A stretch of DNA of 64,000 nucleotides from Takakia lepidozioides (lineage: Eukaryota; Streptophyta; Takakiopsida; Takakiales; Takakiaceae): positions 75,495,053 to 75,559,052 of the forward strand of contig CM060732.1 of the NCBI GenBank assembly GCA_030704615.1. Reading direction: 5' to 3'. This document shows, in pieces, positions 43,480 to 54,340 of this stretch. The notes under the pieces are model-generated. The model worked only from the letters and a program-made list of their open reading frames with translations. It did not search any database and was not told the origin of the DNA. Position numbers and translations under genes: made by a program. Each line of letters opens with the position of its first letter. Within the stretch, counting starts at the first letter, position 1.

Positions 43480-46350
43480 TTCAATCGACGCCGCTCCTAG
43501 CTACACCATGGTGGTTCTCACAAACCAATCCGACATTACTGACTACAGACTCAAGCAACACACACAAGAGGTCCTATTGTATTCATGGTCAGTCAAATCC
43601 TCCATGGGCCATGAGACAAGGTCAAGGACAATGTGGTGAGGGCACCTTCTTCTTCGATCTATTTCAGCCTGTTTTGACCTCACATGAAACTCGGCCCTAT
43701 TTCTACACGATGGTGGGACAACCGCAATCACAAGGTGTGGCTTTTTCTTAATATACCATGTAAAGTTCTAAGTTAGTCCATCCTGCAAATGTGGGCTCTT
43801 GGCTCATGTTATGATTTGGTATTCTTCCTAATGTTTACAAGGTTCTTGGGAGAGTCAGCTTGGTCTTAGCAAGCCGCGTTTCAATCTCTGTTGTGGAAGT
43901 CGCAGCAACAACGGCATAATTGATAAATCAGGCACAACTACTCAAGGCACCTTCTTCAACACATTTCACCCTGTTTTCCCCTCTTATCAGAATCGGCCCT
44001 AAATTGATGAGGGCACATTTTTCTTCAACCTATTTTCAGTCTGTTTTGCCCTCTCATCATTAGGGTTGGGGTGTTTGTTGGAAGAGGGGCGGATTTCAAG
44101 CACAAGATTACCTATGATTCCCTGTGGATCCATTGCTACAAGAAACCTGCATGGGTAGATGGTGAACTGGAAGCCGCAGCAGCAGCGGCACAATTGATAA
44201 AATTAGGCACTGCTAATGAAGACAACCTTCTTCAACACATTTCACCCTGTTTTTCCCTCTTATCAAAATTGGCCCTAAATTTTCATGTTAAATTTCTATA
44301 AGTTATTGGTTGAGTGAACCTTTGATAGTTTGCGATGCGTGTGCAAGCCTGGCAACTCTGGAGAAGGGCAAAGAGGTCCATGGCGACATTGTCGGAGCTG
44401 CAATTGTACCACATGTCATTCTGAACAATACCCTCGTGGACATGTATGAAGGGAGTGTTTGACAGTATGGCTGAACAAGATGTGGGTGTTGTGGAGTGCG
44501 ATGATTGCAGAATATGCACAACGAGGGCGTGGGATAGAGACTTTTGAGAACTATGAGCATTAAATGATGTGCAAAGAGGAGAATCCCAACCACATCACAT
44601 TTGTTTGTGTTTGCAATGCATGTGCAAGCCTGGGAGCTCTGGGAAAGGGGAACGAGGTCCATGGTGATCACATCGTCAAAGGTGGAATTGTACCAGATAC
44701 CATCCCGAACACTGCCCCGGATGACATGTTTGTCAAATGTGGGTGCATTCAGGATGCGAAGGGAGTTTTCCACACTCTGGCTGAACGAGATGGGGTGTCA
44801 TGGTACGTGGGGGGAACGAGATGTGGTGTCGTGGAACGCCATGCACAACAGGGTATGCACAGCAGGGGCGCGGGATGGAGGCTTTGGAGACCTATGAGCA
44901 AATGATTGGGGAAGGGTGAAGCCCGACCACATCAGGTTTGTGTGCGCGTGTAAAAGTCTGACAGCCCTGGAAAAGGGCAAAGAGGTGCATGGTTGCATCG
45001 CCAAAGCTAGAATTGTACCAGATGTGATTCCATATGGATCAATAGCTACAAGAAACGTGCATGGTAGATGGTCAACTAAAGGTTGCAGCTGCAGCGGCAC
45101 AGTTTATAAAACCAGGCACCTCAATCATGACCACAGCTTCTGAAAGAGGATCAAGAGAGGGAGTCCACAATGCCTCTTCTGGCACTTCTGGGCATGTGAA
45201 GATGCTTTGCGGCAGGCAGATTGACAGACTTTAAACCAATGAGGCATTTCAGCAGATTCAGGTACGTGTGTCTGTCCCTTGCTTAAGTGCATCAAGATGG
45301 AAGGTCTGGACGCTGGAAATCAGGTACACACTTACATTATCCAAAGTAGATGCACGCCAAATGTTTTTCTACTCAACACCCTTGTCTCCATGTATGTTAA
45401 GTGCGGGAGCATCATGGATGCTCACCAAGTGTTCAACAGAATGCCTCAACGAACTTTGATCATGTGGAATATAATGTTGGCAGGAGTTACCAAGCATGGG
45501 TGTGGTAGGAATGCTTTGGAGACCTATGAGCAACTGCTGCGCGAAGGGGTGAAGCCCAACCACATCATGTTTGTTTGTGTTTGCAATGCGTGTGCAAGCT
45601 TGGGAGCTCTGGAAAAGGGGAAAGAGGTCCATGGTGACATCGTCAAAGCTGGAATTGTACCAGATGCCATTCTGAACACTGCCCTGGTGGACATGTATGG
45701 ACTTCAAGCTCCTATGATTCCCTGTGGATCAATAGCTACTAGCAACCTGCATGGATAGATGGTCAACTGGAAGCTGAAGCTGCAGCAGTAGCGGTGGAAT
45801 TGACAAATCAGGCACTGCTAATGAAGGCACCTTCTTCAACACATTTCACCCTGTTTTTCTTTCTTATCATAATCGACCCCAAGTTTCCATGTTGAATTCT
45901 GCATGTTAGTTGGTTGAGTGAACCTTTGATAGTTTGGAGTGACTTTGACATGATACTGCCAATGTGACAACAGGAAAGTATCCAGAAACAGGTAACAGAG
46001 ATGAGGAGAAGCTGTGGAATGAATACTTTACTTACCCAGTCAATGTGGGACAATCGAGGCAAGAAGGTGAATGTCTGTCTGATTATAGATAGTAGCAGAT
46101 GCAATTGAGCATAGGAACTAGTATGATAAGTTGAGTTGGGTGTTTCCTAGAACAAATCTAAGCTGTCATCATCAGCTGCTAGCAGCAAGGCAAGGATGTA
46201 TGCATGATTTGTGCAGAGGCATAGATAGCTGAAGGAGCAGGGATAGAGTGTGGGTCCAGATTCATCCAAGAGGGCCAGAAAGAGGTCCATGGTGACATCG
46301 TCAAAGCTGGAATGGTACCGGATGTCATTCTGAACACTGCCCTGGTGGAC
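43480..46350 (+). pseudogene. Scrambled PPR-gene fragments inside gypsy A
   Basis: The order along the + strand is as follows. Upstream flank (43490-43740, like 21440-21850); N-terminal region with WVDGELEAAAAAAQL (about 44150). Decayed L-S-P repeats at 44320-45010 (LEKGKEVHGDIV, ILNNTLVDMY). A second N-terminal region (about 45030-45250). An open stretch 45279-45758 (CIKMEGLDAGNQVHTYIIQS, then MYVKCGSIMDAHQVFN and KGKEVHGDIVKAGIVPDAIL). A third N-terminal region (about 45710-45830) and a leader plus one repeat piece (46170-46350). Repeats join directly to leader sequence twice (VPDVI-PYGSIAT, DMYG-LQAPMIPCGSIAT), a sign of recombination between duplicates. No E or DYW domain is present. Similar to, but clearly diverged from, the intact gene at 18213-21137. 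Confidence 0.85.
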
Positions 46351-47048
46351 TAGTGTGTAGAATGCATGCTAGCTTACAAAAGTGGGAGAGGTAAATTGGA
46401 TTAATCGTGTGTTAGCGCAGTGCCAAAATCGGGTGACTCCCATCCAAGGGGCAAGGAAAAACTTGCGCCTTCTTTGGGAGTTCACGTGCTAGTGCGCACC
46501 TGGCGTACTATAACTACACTACCGAAGGGGTTGTCTTGTAGTGCGGATTAACGTGGAAGCTACGTGCTTCCGTTCACGTACTATAATCGTGTAACCTCGG
46601 GACGAAGTCGTAGTACGGCTTCGGCATGTTCCCGTACCTCAGGCCAGCATTCCAAGACGGACCCAATTGTAGTGATTGGGGCGCACGGTTGGTTCAAGGT
46701 TATCTTCCTAGTCAAAAAAAGGTTCAAGGTGAACCCCTGCTCAAGGTGATGCCAAAAGCGGCATCATGAGCGATCGCAAGCAAGGTTGTTGCAGTAAGGC
46801 GATTCGATCCTCGGGGAGGATCGTTCCTTGGCCTTGAAGTGGGCCAAGAAGAGTGCACTGGGAAGAGCTTTAGAGGCTCTACCCTTGGCCGGGACTTGGA
46901 GGAAGTCAGCCGAACTAGCTAGTGGGGAGTAGAGTCAAGTGGGGGAACAAACTCCTTGCAATTGATGTGGGACGCCACAACTTGGATGTTCGTTTCTACA
47001 AAATGAACAAGTCGATGAGGATATCGACTCCCTGTTGGTAGTGGTGTG
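46351..47048. other. Gypsy A 3-prime non-coding region (probable)
   Basis: Lies between the last PPR fragment and the 3-prime LTR. No protein motif; contains a short palindromic stretch gatcctcggggaggatc at about 46806-46822. The bases immediately before the LTR (ggtagtggtg) are G-rich but not a clean polypurine tract. Assigned to the element by position only. Confidence 0.45.
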
Positions 47049-47774
47049 TGTCGCGGCCCTTTGCCTTGAGGACAGGGGGTCGGGACACAAGAGGGGCTGC
47101 CCCTATGGTGGGGGCAATGGCAACAATAGATGCGGGGGCTGAAGCACCCTTGAGTGCCCAAGGCACTCAAGGAGGCGGAGGCGCTCACTAGGTGGAGCCC
47201 CGCATACCGGGTTGCGGTGGGGATGATTCCACGAGGGGTGGTGGTAGCTTAGTGGGTCTTAGTGGGGGTGACATAGGACTCACCATGGGGCGGAAACCTT
47301 GTGGTGGGAGTCGTGGGGAGTCTTGGGACTCATCACGGCCCAATGGGGCCGTGGTGGGTGGGCCAAGACTCACCGCGACTCACCACCGGGAGTCGAGGGT
47401 TTTCGTGGTGGTTCGCCATAAAATGGCAGGGTTGTTTGTGAAACCCCTGCGGACAGTCACAAAAGTATATATATGGAGTAGTAACTCCGAGAACGGTGCA
47501 AGCCCGTTGGTGACCAAAAACTAGTGAGTAAACGTGCGAGCCGGAAAGCGACCAAGGTGTGGGGAGCTGTTTCGGACTGCCATCGACCAAAAGGAATTTC
47601 CATTTGGCCCAAATTGAGAGAGGGTCTAGTGGGAGAAGTAAAGGGGGACCGTTATGTCCCGGTGAATAGCCGAAGCTCCGAGTTGGCCCGGCGGCCAGTT
47701 TGGGAGTTAGGCGCACGCATCAAAGCGAGTAACTATGACTTGAAGGGGAGCTTACTGAGATGAGGTGCGCGACA
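47049..47774 (+). repeat. Gypsy A 3-prime LTR
   Basis: 726 bp, TGTCGCGG..GCGACA, near-identical to 30351-31065 with small indels. The next five bases, ACGTC, resemble the GCGTC that precedes the 5-prime LTR. It could instead be a solo LTR of an independent insertion, but the flanks and the copia halves on either side favour one element. Confidence 0.88.
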
Positions 47775-47779
47775 ACGTC

Positions 47780-50356
47780 CCTATAAGATTGGGCTCCCTA
47801 GACAAGTCGATAGAACTTACAATGTGATCATTTAGCTTGATTGGAAATTTGGTGATTATACCTGACCGCCTTGGTTTGAACGATACCGTTTCTTTTGTGA
47901 GACTCTCGTTTTGATTGCAAGAAGGTGCAGATTCACCATCTGAGCTCCTCAACCGATCTTGTGAGGTGTGATCATGATCTGCATGCACTTCTGGGTCGAC
48001 ATGGCTTGAATCTAGATTCTCACTGTCACTTCCTTTTGCTGACTCGTTGGTAGTGTCTTTGAATATGCTCCAGAATTCACCATTCTGAGCTTCAGGGACC
48101 AGCTTTGCCCTTCGAAGTATTTTTCCGTGTTCTCCCATGCTCCCATTGGTTTTTCACTTGCCACAAACAACCTGTCTTGATCTGGCACCATTGGACCATC
48201 AGGTTTTGATAAATTGTTCTCGTTGAATTTCACAACACGGTTGTTTATTATCTTGCGAGTGAGCGGATGAAAGAATCGATAGGCTTTGGATGGTTCATCG
48301 TACCCGACTAGCACACATCGGGTAATATTGGCGTCCATTGTCTTCCTTGCCTCCTTGCGAACATGAACGAAAGCTTCACAACCATAAACTTTTAAATGCC
48401 GAATATCAGGTTTCTTTCTCGAGAACAGCTCTTCGGGTGTCATCCCTTAATTGGCCCGTGTGGGTGACGTGTTCACCAAATAATTTGCAGGGTTCACCGC
48501 TTCAGTCCACAAACACTTGGGTATCTGGCTTTCTAAGAACATACTCCTCGCTTTCTCCATAATTATTCTGTTCTTTCTGAAACTCCATTTTGATGTGGGA
48601 TATGAGCCTATGTGAGTTGACACCTAATCCAGTTTTGCTGGCAGAAGCTTACAAACTCCTACCAATAGGTACTCGCCACCCCTATCTGTCCTCAACATTT
48701 TAATTTTCCTGTTTGCCTGATTTTAAACTTCGTTCTTGAATACCTTGAACAAGGGTTTCAGATTTTGCTCTCATAAAATAAATCCAAGTTTTTCGAGAGT
48801 AATCTTCAGTGAAAGTCACAAAAAAATTTGACCCCAACGGTGAGGGAATAGATATGGGTACACATAGATCCGAACGAATTAGATCTAGAGCTTATTTTGC
48901 AAAAGTGGTTGATTTGGGAGTTCTCTCTTGAGTCTGCTTCCCTAGTTAGCATGCATCCCTCGCAGATGTGATCAGTTTTGGGTAATTTAGGAATCCCACT
49001 GACAATTTGGTTCTGACTTAGCCAATGAAGCGAGCGATAATTTATGTGGCCCAATCTGCGATGCCATAGCTTGACAACTTCTTCACTAGGTGACACCGAT
49101 TCTGATTCTGCCGTGCAGATTTCAAGTTTGTACAAGCCATTTTGCGGATCTCGACTCCTTGTAGCAACTACCGTATCTCCTTTGGATCTTTGGATTTTAC
49201 CACTAGACACTCCTTGCCATCAAACATGGTAGTGTATCCTCAATCTGCGATCATTCCGACGGATAGGAGATTTTTTGTCAACCCAGGAACATACAAAACG
49301 TCAGTTATCTTCTTTATTGAGCCATTAGATGTGGTTACATTGACATCGCCGTTGCTGTAAACATGGTGCAGTTGTCCACCAACAGATTTTACACGTGAAA
49401 CGTCTACCGGTTTTTTGATCTTGTGCATTTGACTACACTCCCCTGTGACATGCTTTGTAGCACCAAAATCAAAATACCACGGCTTTGTTTCGTCAAGATC
49501 TATTGTTGTTACTTGTGCTTCACGTTTTCTTCGAAGACTTCGGCTCTTCCTTCTTCAGTTTCTTGAATGACGTTAGTTGATTCTTTTGGTTTGGCAGCTT
49601 TATGTGCATCATCCTTCTTCAAACAGTCTAGGGGCCAATGTCCAAATTACTCTCCAAAGGTGTAACATTTACCTAGTCGTTTGCATTGTTTTTTCTGTTT
49701 GGAGCTAGACTGGTCTTTATCACTCATCAGTTTCTTGAACTTGATCAGTAACGCATAATCATCCGATTGCTTGACTCCTTTCAGCTCTCTTTGGTAAGAT
49801 TCTTGCAAAAGCTTACTCACGATTTTGTCAAAGCATGGTACGTCGTCTTGTGAAGCAACACCCTGCACAAATGCTTCATAACTTTCTGGAAGAGCATTTA
49901 AAACAATTAGTACAATTTCATCTCCACAAAATGGTGTCACCAGACCTAGTCACTTGAACCATCAGATCCTTTACCATGAGAAAGAATTCATTCATGTTGG
50001 AGCCTTCCTCCATTCTTAAGGTCTGAATCTTGTTCCTCAGCATCAGTCTTCGTGCGTGCGGTGTTGGACTTGAACAACTCTTGTAGCTTGTTCCAACACT
50101 TTGCAAGGTCTTCCATATCTGGAATATACGGAATGATCTCATCTTTGACCGCTAGACTGATGATCGTCAAAGCTCGCAGTCTTAGTTGTGTCTCCTCCTC
50201 CGTGTCTTGTACTAGTTGATTCAGATCATGCACAACTAAGTGCCACAACATCTCTCTCATCTTGATGTTCTTGATGCGGAATCTCCACGCTGAGTAGTTA
50301 GACGTTCCCGCTAGTTTGCCGTTCTCATTCAACTGCGTGTCACTGTAGTTCGACAT
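47780..50356 (-). pseudogene. Copia gag, protease and integrase, decayed
   Basis: Minus strand. Gag starts at 50356 (NYSAWRFRIKNIKMREML; LWHLVVHDL), with a frameshift near 50000. Its zinc knuckle (about 49625-49675) has the second Cys replaced by Phe and a stop inside (CYTFGE-stop-FGHWPLDC). Protease at about 49450 reads WYFDFGATKHVTG, with Phe in place of Ser in the usual D-S-G. The pre-integrase zinc region VVKLWHRRLGHINYRSLHWL..CEGC is at about 49085-48945. An integrase core remnant GVSER..NRIIMEKARSMF lies at about 48540-48590, and a C-terminal part (KVYGCEAFVHVRKEARK, RCVLVGYDEPSKAYRFF) at 48440-48250. Truncated at 47774 by gypsy A. Confidence 0.9.
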
Positions 50357-50533
50357 CCTTGAGAAACAGATCCTTCTAGATTGGTTTCTATCTGATCTCT
50401 CAGATCGAGTGTCTTTTTCTATCTAAGGTTCGCTTGAACTCATCTAGTAGCGTTGAAGAACCAACTGAGAGCTACGCACATCAATGACTATTCATGTGCT
50501 AGCTAAGGGTCATGAAGCTGCGAACAAGCTAGA

Positions 50534-50545
50534 GCTCTAATACCA
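50534..50545 (-). other. Copia primer-binding site
   Basis: On the minus strand, TGGTATTAGAGC directly follows the 5-prime LTR. It matches the initiator tRNA-Met site TGGTATCAGAGC with one change. Confidence 0.88.
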
Positions 50546-50770
50546 TGTAGAAAAAAAGCTTGTGCACTGAACAATGAGTATCAAGATTAGAGAGAGGTGA
50601 TTTATACAGGATGTTCACCTTATCACTAATAAAGACTAACTACCGAAAATCACTCTGGTTCATAGACTATTCGGTGTACAGGTTGGCTGAGCAAGTTGGC
50701 ATAATAAGTGCAATCTATCTAACTCTAAGTCTTATCTATAGTTGATTTAAGGTATGTAATGTTTAGAACA
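50546..50770 (-). repeat. Copia 5-prime LTR
   Basis: About 225 bp; starts (in + reading) TGTAGAAAAAAAGCTTG and ends near TGTTTAGAACA. It shares both ends with 28018-28146 and keeps the middle portion missing there. Outer end set by comparison, uncertain by a few bases. Confidence 0.75.
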
Positions 50771-50997
50771 TGTTTGAAAGAAATCAAATAGTCGCCCAAC
50801 ACTCCTCTCAACCACCCCTTGGATGGAGGTGCTCATAGTCCCTGGCCTTCTAAATTAGCGGACAAGGACGAGGCTGAGATCAATTGGAAACACAAAAAGG
50901 TCCACCCGGAATCTAAGGTGAAGGAGCATCTCAAATTTTGAGCAACTCCGTCACAAGCGCTAAAACTCAAATTGATTGGGATATTGGCCGTCTCAAC

Positions 50998-51731
50998 CAG
51001 TGTTGTACTAGTATGTCCATTTTGACATACCAGACTGGTATTGGTAGGTCCAACTTGGCTCTTGGGTCCAACTGGTAGGGCCCGGGGTAGATTAGGACTG
51101 GTCAGGGTAGGTTATAGAATGGGTATGGGTATTTCCAATTTTGAGATACCATGGTCCCAGGCATGGGTATGGCAAAAACTCAAATGACATATGGGGGGAG
51201 CATATGCAATGGTATGGTATACCCTAACAGTCATCATACTATATTCAAAGCTGAAATTAAAACCAGATTGAGGGCAACATACAAAAGGTAAAAAAAAATT
51301 GCAATCACACATGCCCATGCAAACTAATTTGTATTGCTCATAAATTAGTGAAGGTCTTTGTATTGTAAGGCTGGATTGTAACAAATGGGAGAAAAATCTC
51401 GATGCCATGACAAGAATCGAAGAAATCCTGCATATTGTACCTTGTATGCTGATCATTGTACACCATACCTTCTACCCCTATTGTATCATTACACATACCC
51501 ATGGTAGCTTGGGTTCATCAATCCTCAATACGGGTCTCAAGCGGAGTATGAAAGTAGTTCATAGTTAGACTGGTATGGTAGGTAGGGGGGTATGTCCACT
51601 GTTCAAAACCCGGGTCCATGGTATAGCGGGGGTATATGCCCTGAGGCATACCCAACTGGTATGTTCTACAATACCCTTACTCATACCAGTGCACATACCC
51701 CGGCCTACTGGCACATACCAATACAACACGG
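50998..51731. mobile_element. Non-autonomous hAT-type element with perfect 8-bp target duplication
   Basis: This 734-bp element is flanked by GTCTCAAC at 50990-50997 and 51732-51739. Its left end is CAGTGTTGTACTAGTATGT; the right end is the near reverse complement (ACATACCAATACAACACGG, three mismatches over 19). The interior is strikingly rich in GGTATGG/CATACC words. No transposase frame. Same family, by terminal word, as 23857-24515. Confidence 0.85.
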
Positions 51732-51739
51732 GTCTCAAC

Positions 51740-52357
51740 CCTTTGGTCTCCTCCAAATTTCTGTTATTGGCTCTCTGATTTAATGTTTTTTGGCACTCCC
51801 CTCGGCTCTAACTGAGACTGTTCCCCAAAGCAGTTTTTACCTTTTTTTTTGCAAGGCTCAGATAGGACTCCACAGGCATTCCTCAGTCACCGAGATTTTC
51901 TCGACTCTTCTTTAGACCCTCCCCTGCTCCTCTATAATAACACATTTTAGGTATCCAACAGCTATAGTCTCACAACTCTTCCTCAGGCTTCATCTGGTTT
52001 TTTGCTTTTGTAACAATGCACCCTCAAGAAGGTACATGCTACATTCTTCAAAGGTTTCTCCCTTCATAGTCTTGGAACTTCACACAATACTCGGGCTACT
52101 CCATTGCATTCTTTAAGGGCTTCTCCTTTCATAGTTGTGGACTTGTTCAATGGTTCACATAGTACTCGAGGTTACTCCATTTCATTACCTGCTTTTTACA
52201 TTTCCTAGTTTGGAAGGTTCGAGTATTATCCGATCCCTCCGATGTAACTGCCTCATGGCCTTGCCAGGGTTATATTTTTTCGGCCTTTTAAATTGATCTT
52301 TGGGGCTTGTGTCCCATTTCTTAACCCCCCCCCCAAAAAAAAGGGTAAAAAAGGGAG
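51740..52357. other. Intergenic, nothing recognised
   Basis: Pyrimidine-rich sequence with the phrase 'ctcctttcatagt' repeated at about 52065 and 52125. No coding motif or transposon ends seen. Confidence 0.35.
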
Positions 52358-52820
52358 AGCAATGGAGCGGCCAATGGGAACGGAGGCCAGTGGGTGTTGG
52401 AATGGTTCATATGTGAGGCCATGTATAAAGAGAGCATAGAAATAGGTCGATATGTGAGGCGGTGGGGGCTCATTCTAGAGCTTTCTAGAAAAGTAGGATG
52501 AGGCAATGGGGCCTTTACTGGCGCCCGAGACGGTATATAAAAGAAAATGAGGGCTATCTTCTACATGGCAATGGAGCAGCCAATGGGGAAGGAGACCACT
52601 AGGTGTTGGAATGGCTGTTATCTGAGGCCATGTGCGGAGGAGAGCATAAAAGTAGGTCGATATGTGATAGGTCGATATGTGAGGCAGTGGGGGCGGTGGG
52701 AGCTCCTTCCAGGGCTTTTCATTGAAATAGGATGAGGCGGTGCGGCCCTCCTTCTATAAGTCTGTACCACAGACGCCTGAGATAGTATTTAAAGGAAGGT
52801 GAGGGCTATCTTCTACATGG
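52358..52820. repeat. Diverged tandem duplication, ~210 and ~250 bp units
   Basis: Copy 1 begins gagcaatggagcggccaatggg and ends gagggctatcttctacatggc (about 52567). Copy 2 (about 52568-52820) repeats the same series with insertions, including a local doubling of taggtcgatatgtga. Each unit ends with a TATA-like word followed by agggctatcttctacatggc, a possible promoter fragment. Confidence 0.8.
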
Positions 52821-53750
52821 CTTCTTTTGCCTCAACCCTACTTTGGTGGGCCTTGCAAGCAGAGCCCTTTAAAAATGTAAATTGGAATTTGAACCATCTT
52901 TAAATGAATAGAAACGTTAATAAAGGCCCTAGAGTCTTATTTTGGGCTTATTCAGCTCAGCTCTTCTATCAATTAGTATAGCTATGGTTCATGTTTGCGT
53001 CTTTTTTTGCTAAAGTAGATATTAACTTAATAAGTAGTAAGAGGCAAGGGAGGAGAGCGCTTTCCTACTTTATATACCCTCTAAGGGCGGCGCCTGGACC
53101 CATCAAGCGGTGGGGGACTTTTCTAGAAGGTTGCCCCACACATGTCACCCCTAGAAACCACCACTTGACACATGTACTCTCCTTACCCCAATTTGGTGCC
53201 TGGACCATCCTCCATTTAATTGTTGTCGCCTTCATACTGTCTTTTTTTTTGGACCCCCTTACACATGGGTTATTTCTTCAAATTCTTATATATCCCGCCT
53301 TTTTAATTCCTGGACCTCTAATGGACTTAAGGGCCCACACAAACTTGGGGGGCTTATTGGACATATGCCCAATGTTACACCTTAACATCACGTAAAAATA
53401 ATAAGGTGGCAATGGTTATGGATGATTGGGTGCCATAGTAGTTGTTTTGGAACCAGTTCTCTCCTTCACATAGAGTCACTCATTTTGTCCAAATATAATG
53501 TTTTTAGTCATTTTAAAGCTTACCTTGCCAGCTTTGTAATGAACTTGAACGGTTGAAATATATTAAAATATTCATCCTATAGGGATGAAAACGTCGTTAA
53601 GTGTAAGGTCATAGGCCAACATACCATACTCATACCTTTTCAGCCTGCTGCATGCTACGAATGGTACTTTAATTAGTCAACTAAAACTGGCACATAGAGA
53701 CACCGTCAGTTACCTCATTTGAGTCTTTTATAAAGCTTTACAGAGATTCA
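52821..53750. other. Intergenic, nothing recognised
   Basis: AT-rich. A + frame of 134 codons at 52991-53395 is hydrophobic and matches no family; it is probably chance. No transposon ends identified. Confidence 0.35.
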
Positions 53751-53751
53751 G

Positions 53752-54045
53752 AGACAGATTGTTTATGAAGTGATGTGGAACTCCCCAATGGCGCTCTTGG
53801 AAATACCAAACCTCATGCCTCATAAACACGGGGGTGTCTGCCCTCCCTCAAAAGGGGGGAAAGAAAACACCCACAGATTGTTCCTGAAGAGAGGTGGAAC
53901 TGACGTGTCTCACGGAATGGCGCTCTTCTCTCAAAGGGGAAAAGACACCGACAGATTGTTTCTGAAAAGAGGTGGAACAGGTAAGTAAAAGACCAAATCT
54001 CACGACTCATAAAAACTGGATTTTTCTGCCCTGCCTCCTCAAAAG
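53752..54045. repeat. Short tandem-duplicated block
   Basis: The word cagattgttyctgaarrgrggtggaac occurs three times (about 53755, 53876 and 53952). The phrases aatggcgctctt and ctcataaa..tctgccctccctc each occur twice. A nested local duplication. Confidence 0.7.
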
Positions 54046-54340
54046 CAGCCTGGCGAATTTACGGCAAATTTCGACCTCAGAAAAACAAATGGAATATTCT
54101 GTAGAAAATTCCATTTGTTTTTTCATGGATGAAATCGCCAAATTTCTCCAAATGAAAAATAAATTATAGATGAATTCGCCAAATATGGATGATATAAATG
54201 GATTTATGTACGGAAATGGATGATTCTGTCCTAATTTAAGTGGATGAACAGAATGTATGGCTAGTTTTTGCCAAACTCTGTAGCCACTCGCGCTTTTTTT
54301 CAAATTCCAGAAAAAAAACACTGCTCAAAAGAGGGGAAAA
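54046..54340. repeat. ~290-bp dispersed repeat, copy 1
   Basis: Shares an ordered series of words with 60436-60720 in the same orientation: ttcgacctca, gaatattctgt, tcatggatgaaatcgcc, gatgaattcgcc, aatatggatgatata, gatgattctgtcc, gtagccactc. The two copies bracket the COR27-like gene. Confidence 0.85.

Larger units (their letters stand above)
30351..47774 (+). mobile_element. Ty3/gypsy LTR retrotransposon A, with three further insertions
   Basis: LTRs at 30351-31065 and 47049-47774 are both TGTCGCGG..GCGACA. A tRNA-iMet primer-binding site lies at 31068-31079. Gag runs 31125-32276, protease-RT 38781-40167, and RNase H-integrase 41260-42880. The order protease-RT-RH-IN defines gypsy. Its body is interrupted by gypsy B (32277-38775), a CACTA element (40168-41259), and about 3 kb of PPR-derived DNA (43.5-46.35 kb). 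Flanks GCGTC/ACGTC suggest the two LTRs belong to one insertion into the copia element. Removing inserts leaves about 6-7 kb, a normal size. Confidence 0.85.
28018..50770 (-). mobile_element. Ty1/copia LTR retrotransposon, split by gypsy element A
   Basis: Minus-strand element with 5-prime LTR at 50546-50770, primer-binding site 50534-50545, gag-protease-integrase at 50356-47780, and reverse transcriptase-RNase H at 30350-28204. The 3-prime LTR is at 28018-28146. The order gag-PR-IN-RT-RH defines copia. A 17.4-kb gypsy element (30351-47774) sits between integrase and reverse transcriptase. The bases flanking that insertion, GCGTC on the left and ACGTC on the right, look like a slightly decayed target duplication. 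Without inserts the element is about 5.3 kb, normal for copia. No clear target duplication of the copia itself was seen. Confidence 0.85.

Noticed and set aside
47049-47774. Reading this LTR as an independent solo LTR
   Set aside because: Left flank GTGTG does not match right flank ACGTC, whereas ACGTC nearly matches GCGTC before 30351. The two copia halves lie just outside the pair, so a single element is simpler.
52991-53395. A + strand 134-codon hydrophobic frame
   Set aside because: No similarity recognised, AT-rich and Phe/Leu-rich composition typical of chance frames.
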